A DNA stretch of 17,800 nt from CAZAQS01 sp964486825 (GTDB lineage Bacteria; Chloroflexota; Anaerolineae; Anaerolineales; UBA4823), in assembly GCA_964486825.1 (NCBI GenBank), contig CAZAQS010000087.1, positions 1 to 17,800 on the forward strand. The letters are read 5' to 3'. The notes beneath the pieces were generated by a model. The model made no database searches and was not told where the DNA came from. It saw only the letters and a list, made by a program, of their open reading frames with translations. A program made the position numbers and the translations under genes. This document shows positions 1-5,550 of this stretch, one piece after another; positions within the stretch are counted from its first letter, which is position 1; each line of letters begins with the position of its first letter.

Positions 1-80
1 CCATAACCCATATCATTAAGACGTTCAAGCGCACGGGCAGCATCTTCGTAACGTTCAAATAAACCGCAAACGGTTGCCAT
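1..80 (-). CDS. General-stress-type protein, N-terminal part only
   Basis: The gene runs off the left edge, so only its first 26 codons are visible, starting MATVCGLFERYEDAARALER. This short hydrophilic start, with a beta strand followed by a helix that begins 'FERYEDAARALERL', resembles the start of general stress proteins of the YflT/17M type. Those small proteins often carry a glycine-rich membrane part further on, which cannot be seen here. The start is fixed by a strong Shine-Dalgarno (GGAGGAGAT on the minus strand, 82-90) just before the ATG at 80-78. It has a near-consensus promoter and a three-site palindrome array upstream, so it is likely an activated gene. The family assignment rests on a few residues and is tentative. 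Confidence 0.55.
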   Translation of the reverse strand, partial: MATVCGLFERYEDAARALERLNDMGY

Positions 81-127
81 TGATCTCCTCCAGTTGTTTC
101 AGCGTTTGTCTCGCTTAACCTGTTTTA

Positions 128-156
128 ACTATAACGACCTGAGTAGCTACAGTCAA
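128..156 (-). promoter_or_regulatory. Sigma70-like promoter of the stress-type gene
   Basis: On the minus strand TTGACT (156-151) is followed by a 17-nt spacer and TATAGT (133-128). The expected start of transcription is near 121, giving a 5' UTR of about 40 nt that contains the strong ribosome binding site. Spacing and both hexamers are close to consensus. Confidence 0.7.
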
Positions 157-157
157 T

Positions 158-218
158 TAGGGATATACCTGTTTGGTAGATAGGGTTTTCCCTACCAGTG
201 AGCTAAGGTTTCTCCCTA
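158..218 (-). promoter_or_regulatory. Array of three palindromic operator-like sites
   Basis: Read on the plus strand, three imperfect 14-bp dyads follow one another: TAGGGATATACCTG (158-171), TAGGGTTTTCCCTA (181-194) and AAGGTTTCTCCCTA (205-218). Their centres are 23 and 24 bp apart. The first abuts the -35 of the minus-strand promoter, so the centres fall near -43, -66 and -90 from the expected transcript start. That is where NarL/DevR-type activators usually bind. The middle site is a perfect palindrome. Binding by the response regulator encoded at 1978-2640 is inference from proximity and from the general GGG...CCC form of DevR boxes. Confidence 0.5.
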
Positions 219-357
219 CAAATAGTTAATCTTGCTATTAACCCTCCTGGAACCAAAATAAAAAGAAAAGCGTCTAGGAAACATAATGGACGGTGGTCGT
301 CCTTAGCAAATACCTTTGATCGTAGCAGTATTCGGATGGAGAAGACGGGAGGTAGAG

Positions 358-456
358 ATGGCTCAAAAGTTGGTTAACACCTTTACATTGTTCATATTTT
401 TGCTGATCGTGATCCTGGCTATTTCTATCAGCAGCAGCCAAGCGCCCTTGTGGTAG
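358..456 (+). CDS. Possible 32-residue single-span membrane peptide
   Basis: A short reading frame starts at ATG 358 behind a near-perfect Shine-Dalgarno (GGGAGG, 347-352, 5 nt spacer) and ends at TAG 454-456. The product begins MAQKLVNTF, has one hydrophobic stretch at about residues 9-25 (rich in Phe, Leu, Ile and Val), then a Ser-rich tail ending QAPLW. The lysine near the N terminus fits an N-in topology. A strong hairpin follows 31 nt after the stop, so the frame has its own ribosome site and terminator. I recognise no family. It could be a small membrane stress peptide, or a chance frame in a spacer; the ribosome site and the terminator argue for a real gene. No clear promoter was found for it. 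Confidence 0.45.
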   Translation: MAQKLVNTFTLFIFLLIVILAISISSSQAPLW

Positions 457-486
457 GCCTGGCAAGATAGCCAAAATAAATTCTCT

Positions 487-531
487 AAACAGCAAGCTGC
501 TGGGAACACGCCTCCCAGCAGCTTGCTGTTT
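487..531 (+). terminator. Strong hairpin terminator after the small ORF
   Basis: A perfect 19-bp inverted repeat (left arm AAACAGCAAGCTGCTGGGA at 487-505, right arm 513-531) encloses a 7-nt loop. The stem base reads CTGTTT, so there is only a short U tract on the plus side. It separates the small ORF at 358-456 from the kinase gene. Confidence 0.65.
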
Positions 532-554
532 CATTCAATGAGAAATTGGAGACC

Positions 555-574
555 TTAAGGTAAAATAACCTTAA
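555..574 (+). promoter_or_regulatory. Inverted repeat over the -10 of the kinase gene; likely leaderless start
   Basis: TTAAGGT (555-561) and ACCTTAA (568-574) form a perfect 7-bp inverted repeat around AAAATA. TAAAAT (561-566) is a good -10 hexamer only 8 nt before the ATG at 575. A transcript from it would begin at or next to the start codon, and no Shine-Dalgarno is seen at normal spacing. No convincing -35 lies 17 nt upstream, as expected for an activated or alternative promoter. The repeat would cover the -10 and the transcript start and so could be an operator. Confidence 0.4.
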
Positions 575-1981
575 ATGGATTTTCTGCGTACGTTTTTCTC
601 ACTTAACCGCGTTATCATTTATTTTGGGTATGGCCTGGTCTTCTTCGTTTTGGGCCTGGCGATCGCTTTGCAGTCCAGAAATTACTCGCGCCTGGATCTT
701 GCCCGCAGCCTCAAGTGGCTTGCAGCATTTGGATTCGTGCACGCTTTTAACGAATGGGGCGACCTTTTTATTCCCATCCAGTCTGTTTATGCCAGCCCGG
801 TTACTATAGATTTTCTGCACCGTATTCACCTACTCCTTTTAGCCGTTTCTTTTGCTTTTTTATTCGAGTTTGGGGTCGCCCTGCTCAAACCCCTTGGCCT
901 GGCGCGTTGGATCCACGGAGTACCAACGGTCCTCCTGGCGATATGGTTTTTCGTTGTGTATTTTCCTTTGCCGGGCTTGGTAGCTGACTTCCAAACCTGG
1001 CATAATACATCGGATGCATTGGCGCGCTATTTTTTGGGCTTTCCTGGCGCCATGCTATCCGCTTATGCGCTCAGAAAACATACCATGCAGCGCATTGCCC
1101 CTTTGAATGTGCCCCATATTGTCGTGGTGCTACGGTTTGGGGGAGTGATGTTGGCTTTATACTCGATCTTTGGTGGTTTGATACCCCCACCAATACCTTT
1201 CTTTCCAGGTAATCTCTTGAACAGCGTTAATTTTGAGATGGTTTTTGTCGCGCCTCCCCCGGTTTTCCGGTCCCTGATCGGACTGGGCCTGGCGGTGGCT
1301 ATTATCCGTGCTTTAGAGGTCTTCGATGTTGAAACGGACCGGATGATCGAAGCTATCGAACAGCAACAGATCCTGTCCACCGAACGTAGCCGGATCGCGC
1401 GCGATCTACATGATGGTGCTATCCAGAAGGTTTATACCGCTGGCCTGCTCATTGAATCTGCCCAAAAACAAGTGAAGGACAGCAGTGGGGTCCTATCCTC
1501 ACGCCTGTTGAAGGCTGAAGTTGTGCTCAATGATGCCATTGCGGACTTGCGTCACAGCCTGGGAGAGTTGAGAAGCACGCCTTTAATAGAACCTTTCCCC
1601 TCGGCTTTAAAAAAATTGGCAAATGACCCAAGCTTTGGCAGCCTTGTGGATATCTCGCTGAAATTGGATCTTCCAATCGATGAGACACTCTCCCCTGTCC
1701 GAACTGACCATGTACTTGCTGTGGTCCACGAAGCCCTGTCCAATTCAGTGCGTCACGCCCGGGCTCACGAGGTGAAAATTACAGCTCAAAAACAAGGTAA
1801 CCGCCTGCTGGTTGAGATCCTTGATGATGGGTCAGGATTGCCGAAGCAGTTTGAGGCAGGCTATGGGTTGCGTAATATGCGCGACCGGGCGCGCTTGTTG
1901 GGAGGGGAGCTGGAGATCAGCTCACTGAATGGGAAAGGGACAGCGGTCAGGTTGAAGATACCCTGGAAGGATGAAAAATGA
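575..1981 (+). CDS. NarL-family sensor histidine kinase with seven membrane spans
   Basis: Membrane-bound sensor kinase of the HisKA_3 (NarL/DevS) type that would autophosphorylate on histidine and pass the phosphate to the next gene's product. The N-terminal half holds about seven hydrophobic spans (roughly residues 13-34, 43-64, 80-104, 112-134, 150-167, 182-203, 229-248) with no recognisable extracytoplasmic sensor domain, so the signal is probably read in or near the membrane. The dimerisation helix has the motif RDLHDGAIQ with phospho-acceptor His279. The ATPase domain follows, with N-box HEALSN (385-390), DDGSG (417-421) and the GYGLRNM lid (429-435). The ATG at 575 is the first start after an in-frame TAA at 572-574. 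It overlaps the regulator gene by four bases (ATGA). The stimulus is unknown. Confidence 0.92.
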   Translation: MDFLRTFFSLNRVIIYFGYGLVFFVLGLAIALQSRNYSRLDLARSLKWLAAFGFVHAFNEWGDLFIPIQSVYASPVTIDFLHRIHLLLLAVSFAFLFEFGVALLKPLGLARWIHGVPTVLLAIWFFVVYFPLPGLVADFQTWHNTSDALARYFLGFPGAMLSAYALRKHTMQRIAPLNVPHIVVVLRFGGVMLALYSIFGGLIPPPIPFFPGNLLNSVNFEMVFVAPPPVFRSLIGLGLAVAIIRALEVFDVETDRMIEAIEQQQILSTERSRIARDLHDGAIQKVYTAGLLIESAQKQVKDSSGVLSSRLLKAEVVLNDAIADLRHSLGELRSTPLIEPFPSALKKLANDPSFGSLVDISLKLDLPIDETLSPVRTDHVLAVVHEALSNSVRHARAHEVKITAQKQGNRLLVEILDDGSGLPKQFEAGYGLRNMRDRARLLGGELEISSLNGKGTAVRLKIPWKDEK

Positions 1982-2640
1982 GAAAGATCCGCGTCGTGCT
2001 CGTCGATGATCATGAGATCGTCCGCTTAGGTTTAATAACTCTGATCAATGACCAGCCGGATATGCAGGTGGTTGGTGAGGCAGGTTCAGCTTCAGAAGCT
2101 CTGCGCGTGGTAGAGCAATTGCATCCTCACGTCGTTTTAATGGATATTCGCTTGCCCGGAGAGGGAGGTATCGAGGCTGCCAGGCAGATCACAGATCGCT
2201 TTGCAGACACCAAGGTCGTCATGCTAACTTCCTTTGCCGACGACGAGCTGGTTTTGCGAGCCATCCAGGCTGGGGCAGTTGGTTATGTCCTCAAACAGGT
2301 GGGCAACGAAGAGCTATTACGCGCCATAACTGCGGCGGCGCGTGGCGAGGCGCTCTTGGATACGAGTACCACAGTCCGGCTGCTTTCGAGGGTCCGGGAG
2401 GTCGAGCGTAAGCATATCCAGGATGCTTTTCGGGACCTGACGGAACGGGAAATGGAGGTGCTGGCAGAAGTGGCTCGCGGGAAGACAAATGCTGATATCG
2501 GTCACGTCTTGAACCTCAGTGAAAAAACTGTCCGTAATTATGTCAGTACGATCCTCGAAAAATTGAACCTGTCGAACCGTATCGAGCTTGCCACCTATGC
2601 CGTTGAGAACCGATTGTCGGATAGGATGAGAAAAGAGTAA
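1978..2640 (+). CDS. NarL/LuxR-family response regulator
   Basis: DNA-binding response regulator, partner of the kinase just upstream, with which it shares ATGA (translational coupling). Residues 1-120 form the receiver domain: acidic pair Asp10/Asp11, phospho-acceptor Asp56 in MDIRLPGEGG, switch residue Thr84 or Ser85, and Lys106. A linker leads to the LuxR-type helix-turn-helix (about 150-212), with the hallmark LTEREMEVL (154-162) and recognition helix SEKTVRNYVSTILEKL (181-196). Length (220 residues) is normal for the family. Regulators of the DevR/DosR and LiaR type bind GGG...CCC dyads, and such dyads lie upstream of the stress-type gene at 158-218 and the DoxX gene near 3415. A direct link to those sites is inference. 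Confidence 0.93.
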   Translation: MRKIRVVLVDDHEIVRLGLITLINDQPDMQVVGEAGSASEALRVVEQLHPHVVLMDIRLPGEGGIEAARQITDRFADTKVVMLTSFADDELVLRAIQAGAVGYVLKQVGNEELLRAITAAARGEALLDTSTTVRLLSRVREVERKHIQDAFRDLTEREMEVLAEVARGKTNADIGHVLNLSEKTVRNYVSTILEKLNLSNRIELATYAVENRLSDRMRKE

Positions 2641-2654
2641 ATTGGGGTACGGAC

Positions 2655-2684
2655 AAAAAACGAGCGCCTCTTCAGCGCTCGTTT
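2655..2684. terminator. Terminator between convergent genes
   Basis: A 10-bp perfect stem (AAACGAGCGC 2658-2667, GCGCTCGTTT 2675-2684) with a 7-nt loop lies just after the response regulator stop and before the convergent DoxX stop. Read on the minus strand it ends in six T residues, so it is a good terminator for the DoxX gene. On the plus strand it has only a short T tract but may still serve the two-component operon. Confidence 0.8.
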
Positions 2685-2711
2685 ACCTGTTTGTATGAAG
2701 AAGATGGAATA

Positions 2712-3323
2712 TTAATCGCCTGGTGCAGGCTCTGTCTGGGGAAGGCTGGCAGATCCAGATGGCTGTTTCCTATCCTTTGCCAGCTGCCAGGGTGTGCCAA
2801 TCCAGCGCAGGAGGAAGTAATCTGCTCCGATATAACCGGAGACCTTCCATGCCAGGATCAGGCCTACTGCTACAACAAACAGCATGGGGTTCGTGCTGGC
2901 GGAGCCGGCCATCATGAAGTTCCAATTCATGAAACCACCGAAGAATGCCGCGATGCCTGTAAAGGCGCCCAGGATCAAGGCGATGCCAACCAGCAGCTCG
3001 CCGGCTACAACGACCTTGGCAAACCAGGTGTAAGCCTGGGCATCCAGCATAGATTGGAGGAAGGTGCGATACCAATCGAAGGCAATAGGGGGACGCCCTG
3101 CTTCAGGAATGCTGACAGCATTGGTCCAGAATCCTTTTAGAGCTTCGCCGGTTTGTGTCCAGGCAGGGTTGCCTAGCTTACCCGTAACGGAGTCGATCCA
3201 TCTCCATCCCAACCAGACGCGTAACGCAAACCATAACCATCCTGCCCTGGGATCGTTCAACAGCTTCTGTACCAAAGGGGGATCCTGGATAACATGACCT
3301 TTGCGAGTAACGATTGTTGACAT
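2712..3323 (-). CDS. DoxX-family membrane protein
   Basis: Small integral membrane protein of the DoxX-like family, to which the thiosulfate:quinone oxidoreductase small subunit also belongs; many members have no proven role. The sequence has an N-terminal hydrophilic arm, a first span near residues 27-47 (FALRVWLGWRW), a conserved-looking WIDSVTGKLGNPAW segment, then spans at about 100-122, 123-139 and 146-165. The helix at 101-110 (FAKVVVAGEL) and the Gly-rich AFFGGFMNWNF are typical of the family. I choose the ATG at 3323 because AAGGAG (3335-3330) lies 6 nt before it; an upstream in-frame ATG at 3389 would add 22 residues but lacks a ribosome site. A GGG...CCC dyad lies about 90 bp upstream. 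Function in redox or stress physiology is possible but unproven. Confidence 0.8.
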   Translation of the reverse strand: MSTIVTRKGHVIQDPPLVQKLLNDPRAGWLWFALRVWLGWRWIDSVTGKLGNPAWTQTGEALKGFWTNAVSIPEAGRPPIAFDWYRTFLQSMLDAQAYTWFAKVVVAGELLVGIALILGAFTGIAAFFGGFMNWNFMMAGSASTNPMLFVVAVGLILAWKVSGYIGADYFLLRWIGTPWQLAKDRKQPSGSASLPQTEPAPGD

Positions 3324-3414
3324 TTTCATCTCCTTATAGAAAAAAGTATCTTTATTCCAGTTTTCGGTCGCCTTTTTATTCGCAAGCAACCGCTGTTTTC
3401 TTATGTCTCTATTT

Positions 3415-3430
3415 TAGGGACTTTTCCCAT
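3415..3430 (-). promoter_or_regulatory. DosR-box-like dyad upstream of the DoxX gene
   Basis: TAGGGACTTTTCCCAT contains GGGA/TCCC around CTTT and resembles the DevR/DosR consensus half site GGGACT. It also resembles the dyads at 158-218, though the spacing between half sites differs by 2 bp. It lies about 90 bp before the DoxX start codon. I could not place a convincing -35/-10 pair between it and the gene. Confidence 0.3.
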
Positions 3431-3437
3431 AAACGTT

Positions 3438-3477
3438 AGGGTCATGTGTATCTGATTCCTTAGGTACACATGACCCT
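3438..3477. repeat. Perfect 13-bp inverted repeat, possible terminator of the sirtuin operon
   Basis: AGGGTCATGTGTA (3438-3450) and TACACATGACCCT (3465-3477) pair perfectly around a 14-nt loop, 35 to 74 nt after the sirtuin stop codon. There is no proper T tract on either side, so it may be a terminator, an mRNA-stabilising 3' hairpin or a protein-binding dyad upstream of DoxX. Confidence 0.5.
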
Positions 3478-3511
3478 TATCGGAGAATAATAGTCAGATT
3501 TGTGCGATTCT

Positions 3512-4270
3512 TTACAAGGGGGATCCCCAGGTGACCTGAATTAGCGCTGGCAGTACCAATCCTGAAGGGCCTCTCAGAGAGTAGGTCGCCAGGCGGGTCA
3601 AGGGCGTTTCGTGCAAGTTGACTTCTACAACGACTGCTCCATGTTGGTTAGCAACGAATGGCAACGAAGCAGCAGGTTCTACGATGGTGGATGTTCCGAT
3701 GGAGAAGAAGACCTCAGCGGCTTCCGCCGCGTTCCAGGCGGCTTGGAGCGCCTCAACCGGCAAGTTTTCTCCAAACCAAACCACGTCTGGGCGAAGAAGT
3801 CCTCCGCAATTGGGACAGCGTGGTGGGATCTGCCCGTCATCCCTCCATCTCTCAACCAGGTTGCCCTCCTCCATACATTTAATGCGCTGGATACTGCCAT
3901 GCAGCTCCAATATCTTGTGGCTGCCAGCACGGCGGTGCAACCCGTCCACATTTTGTGTGATCAGGGTGAATTGAGGGATGCGACGTTCCATTTCTGCCAG
4001 CGCCAGGTGACCTGGGTTTGGTTGGGCGCTGGCGGTAAGCTCTCTCCTCCACGCGTACCATTCCCAAACCAGGCGTGGATCTTTGCGAAATGCTGCTGGT
4101 GTGGCGAGCTCCTGGGGACTGTAGCGCGACCAAAGGCCTGTCTGCGCTTCACGAAAGGTTGGTACACCACTTTCAGCAGAGATGCCCGCGCCGGTGAGGG
4201 CGGCAACGCGCCGGGCGGTACGCAATACTTTGACCAGTTCTTGGGGAATCTCAAAGCGGTTCGTTACCAT
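3512..4270 (-). CDS. SIR2-family NAD-dependent protein deacylase (class III type)
   Basis: Cytoplasmic sirtuin that removes acyl groups from lysine using NAD. Visible motifs in order: GAGIS (27-31) with GVPTFR (35-40) for NAD binding, TQNVDG (105-110), catalytic His124 in ELHGS, and CPNC (152-155). The pair Tyr72-x-x-Arg75 in WEWYAWRREL is the class III signature, which in CobB and SIRT5 binds succinyl or malonyl groups, so desuccinylase/demalonylase activity is likely. Only three cysteines exist in the whole protein (132, 152, 155): the usual second cysteine of the first zinc pair is replaced by 'CMEE', so the zinc site is incomplete or uses another ligand. The gene begins six bases after the stop of the MBL-fold gene, so the two form an operon. 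Length 252 is normal. Confidence 0.9.
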   Translation of the reverse strand: MVTNRFEIPQELVKVLRTARRVAALTGAGISAESGVPTFREAQTGLWSRYSPQELATPAAFRKDPRLVWEWYAWRRELTASAQPNPGHLALAEMERRIPQFTLITQNVDGLHRRAGSHKILELHGSIQRIKCMEEGNLVERWRDDGQIPPRCPNCGGLLRPDVVWFGENLPVEALQAAWNAAEAAEVFFSIGTSTIVEPAASLPFVANQHGAVVVEVNLHETPLTRLATYSLRGPSGLVLPALIQVTWGSPL

Positions 4271-4276
4271 GAGCTT

Positions 4277-5194
4277 TCAAGGCATGCTTCTCTCCGGAAA
4301 ACGGACTTTCGACCAGTAACGCCGGATTCCATCAGCGGACATGAATGAGGGATTGGCAGCTTCGTGAAGGTTCACCTGATGCCTGTCTAGGCCCTGTTCT
4401 TGAGACATCCGCTCGTTCCATGTGATAAACTCTCGGCGCAGGTCTTCAAGCGAAAGGTTGGACGGCATGACCCGGTCGATCCATTCATCGACTTCGTCCA
4501 GGGCTCTCTCCAAAGCCTGCAGGTGCCATCCAGCATCTTCATAAATTCCAAAGTGGGTGGGCGCGATCCTGGTAAATTCTTCCTGGCGCAGCCTGTCCAG
4601 GCTCTGGCGCCATTTCTCTAGGTGGAATTCCGGGGGAGGCATCGGGATGCGTATATGCGGAAGATTGGCCAGGCGAACACCACCGATATCCCCGCTGAAG
4701 CAGATGTCTTCAAAGATATATGCAAAATGATGGCTGGCGTGACCCGGCGTATCGATAGGTCGGAAGGTAAATCCGTTGATCTCAAGGGTCTTGCCATCCT
4801 CTAAGATAGAAAGCCGCTCCTCCGGCACAGAAAGGAATTCACCCCATAGGCTGTCCATCATATCACCGTAAATTCGGCCGGCGCTTGCCAGGAGTTTTTC
4901 GGGGTTCAGCAGGTGCGGCGCTCCATTTGGGTGCACGTGGATACGCGCCCCCTTCCGGGAAAGCCACCCGGCTGCTCCACCATGATCCAGGTGGATATGC
5001 GTGAGAAGGACATCCGTCACCTGATCAGGGCGGAAGCCGTATTCCGCCAAGCCTGCTTTCAAGGCAGACTTAGTCGAGCCGGGACCAGATTCAACCAGGA
5101 TAGCCCCATCCTTATGAGGGACCAGGTAAACCGCGATGGACCCTTCCAACCCCTGGAATTTCAAATCGATGGTATGTACCTCAGGACTGTTCAT
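4277..5194 (-). CDS. MBL-fold metallo-hydrolase
   Basis: Metallo-beta-lactamase-fold hydrolase, probably binuclear. The metal-binding set is complete: THIHLDHGG (His66, His68, Asp70, His71), His152 in DTPGHASHH, Asp169 in FSGDIGG, and His214 in APTHFG. The hydrolase core covers about residues 8-220. The C-terminal 85 residues are mainly helical with many charged residues and may close over the active site. The start at 5194 has a strong ribosome site (GGAGGG). Substrate cannot be told from sequence; glyoxalase II-like thioester, lactone or phosphodiester hydrolysis are all possible. It is first in an operon with the sirtuin; a link to acyl metabolism (thioester hydrolysis next to deacylation) is attractive but only inferred. 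Confidence 0.85.
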   Translation of the reverse strand: MNSPEVHTIDLKFQGLEGSIAVYLVPHKDGAILVESGPGSTKSALKAGLAEYGFRPDQVTDVLLTHIHLDHGGAAGWLSRKGARIHVHPNGAPHLLNPEKLLASAGRIYGDMMDSLWGEFLSVPEERLSILEDGKTLEINGFTFRPIDTPGHASHHFAYIFEDICFSGDIGGVRLANLPHIRIPMPPPEFHLEKWRQSLDRLRQEEFTRIAPTHFGIYEDAGWHLQALERALDEVDEWIDRVMPSNLSLEDLRREFITWNERMSQEQGLDRHQVNLHEAANPSFMSADGIRRYWSKVRFPERSMP

Positions 5195-5351
5195 ACTCCC
5201 TCCACTTCTATATGATAAGAAAACCCACCTGTTTTAGTCCCTTATTTGCTGCTCTGGATATTTTATCTTAGATCGCTTTTGAAATAAATCGAGAATACTA
5301 CTCCTGTATGAATATCCTATCGCTGAACATCCACATGAGCTAGACGCGCTA
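5195..5351. other. Spacer between divergent MBL-fold and L25 genes
   Basis: This is an AT-rich stretch. On the minus strand, GGGACTAAAAC lies about 45 nt before the MBL-fold start and looks like half of a DevR-type site. I see no convincing promoter hexamers for the MBL-fold gene and no gene here. Confidence 0.3.
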
Positions 5352-5380
5352 TTGACGGAAGATGGCTATACGGCTAAAAT
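5352..5380 (+). promoter_or_regulatory. Sigma70-like promoter of the L25 gene
   Basis: TTGACG (5352-5357), a 17-nt spacer and TAAAAT (5375-5380) form a good housekeeping promoter. Transcription should start near 5387, leaving a leader of about 160 nt before the L25 start codon. The cold-shock gene has a promoter with the same TTGACG -35 and spacing. Confidence 0.75.
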
Positions 5381-5386
5381 GTGGTG

Positions 5387-5550
5387 CGTGTTCGGGATGG
5401 AGAAGTGGCCTGTATCCAGGGGCGGACACGGCTGCTGGCAAAGCAGCTTTCTATCACTACCCGGTGGAAACCGGAATTAGCCAAAGAAGTGAAGGTAACC
5501 TGCATAAACGGGAACTCCGGCAGGTGAGAGGCGCTTCGAGGAAGGATAAA
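5387..5550 (+). ncRNA. Structured 5' leader of the L25 mRNA
   Basis: The leader can fold into a chain of hairpins. P1 pairs 5387-5394 with 5423-5430 (8 bp, one G-U), extended inside by 5395-5398 with 5414-5417. P2 pairs GCTGC 5431-5435 with 5443-5447. P3 pairs CCGGT 5461-5465 with 5470-5474 under a GGAA tetraloop of the GNRA type. P4 pairs ACCTGC 5498-5503 with 5520-5525 with an inner stem 5509-5511/5517-5519. The ribosome site (GAGGAAGG, 5539-5546) follows directly. It matches no riboswitch class that I can recognise. Autoregulation by L25, which normally binds 5S rRNA, is a hypothesis. Confidence 0.45.

Noticed and set aside
274..534. 86-codon minus-strand frame
   Set aside because: It reads through the terminator hairpin and opposes the small ORF; no ribosome site or domain is seen.
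2691..3140. 149-codon plus-strand frame
   Set aside because: It lies antisense to the DoxX gene and overlaps the terminator region; composition is Gly/Cys-rich and unlike a protein family.
3611..4348. 245-codon open frame on the plus strand
   Set aside because: It lies antisense to the sirtuin, whose motifs are complete; the plus-strand product has no recognisable domain and no ribosome site.
5388..5400. Possible 5S rRNA fragment on the minus strand (reads CCATCCCGAACAC)
   Set aside because: The short match to the 5S loop C region does not extend on either side; no 5S secondary structure can be built around it.
5362..5550. 63-codon N-terminal extension of L25
   Set aside because: It overlaps the promoter -10 and the predicted leader, has no family similarity, and the ATG at 5551 has a good ribosome site.
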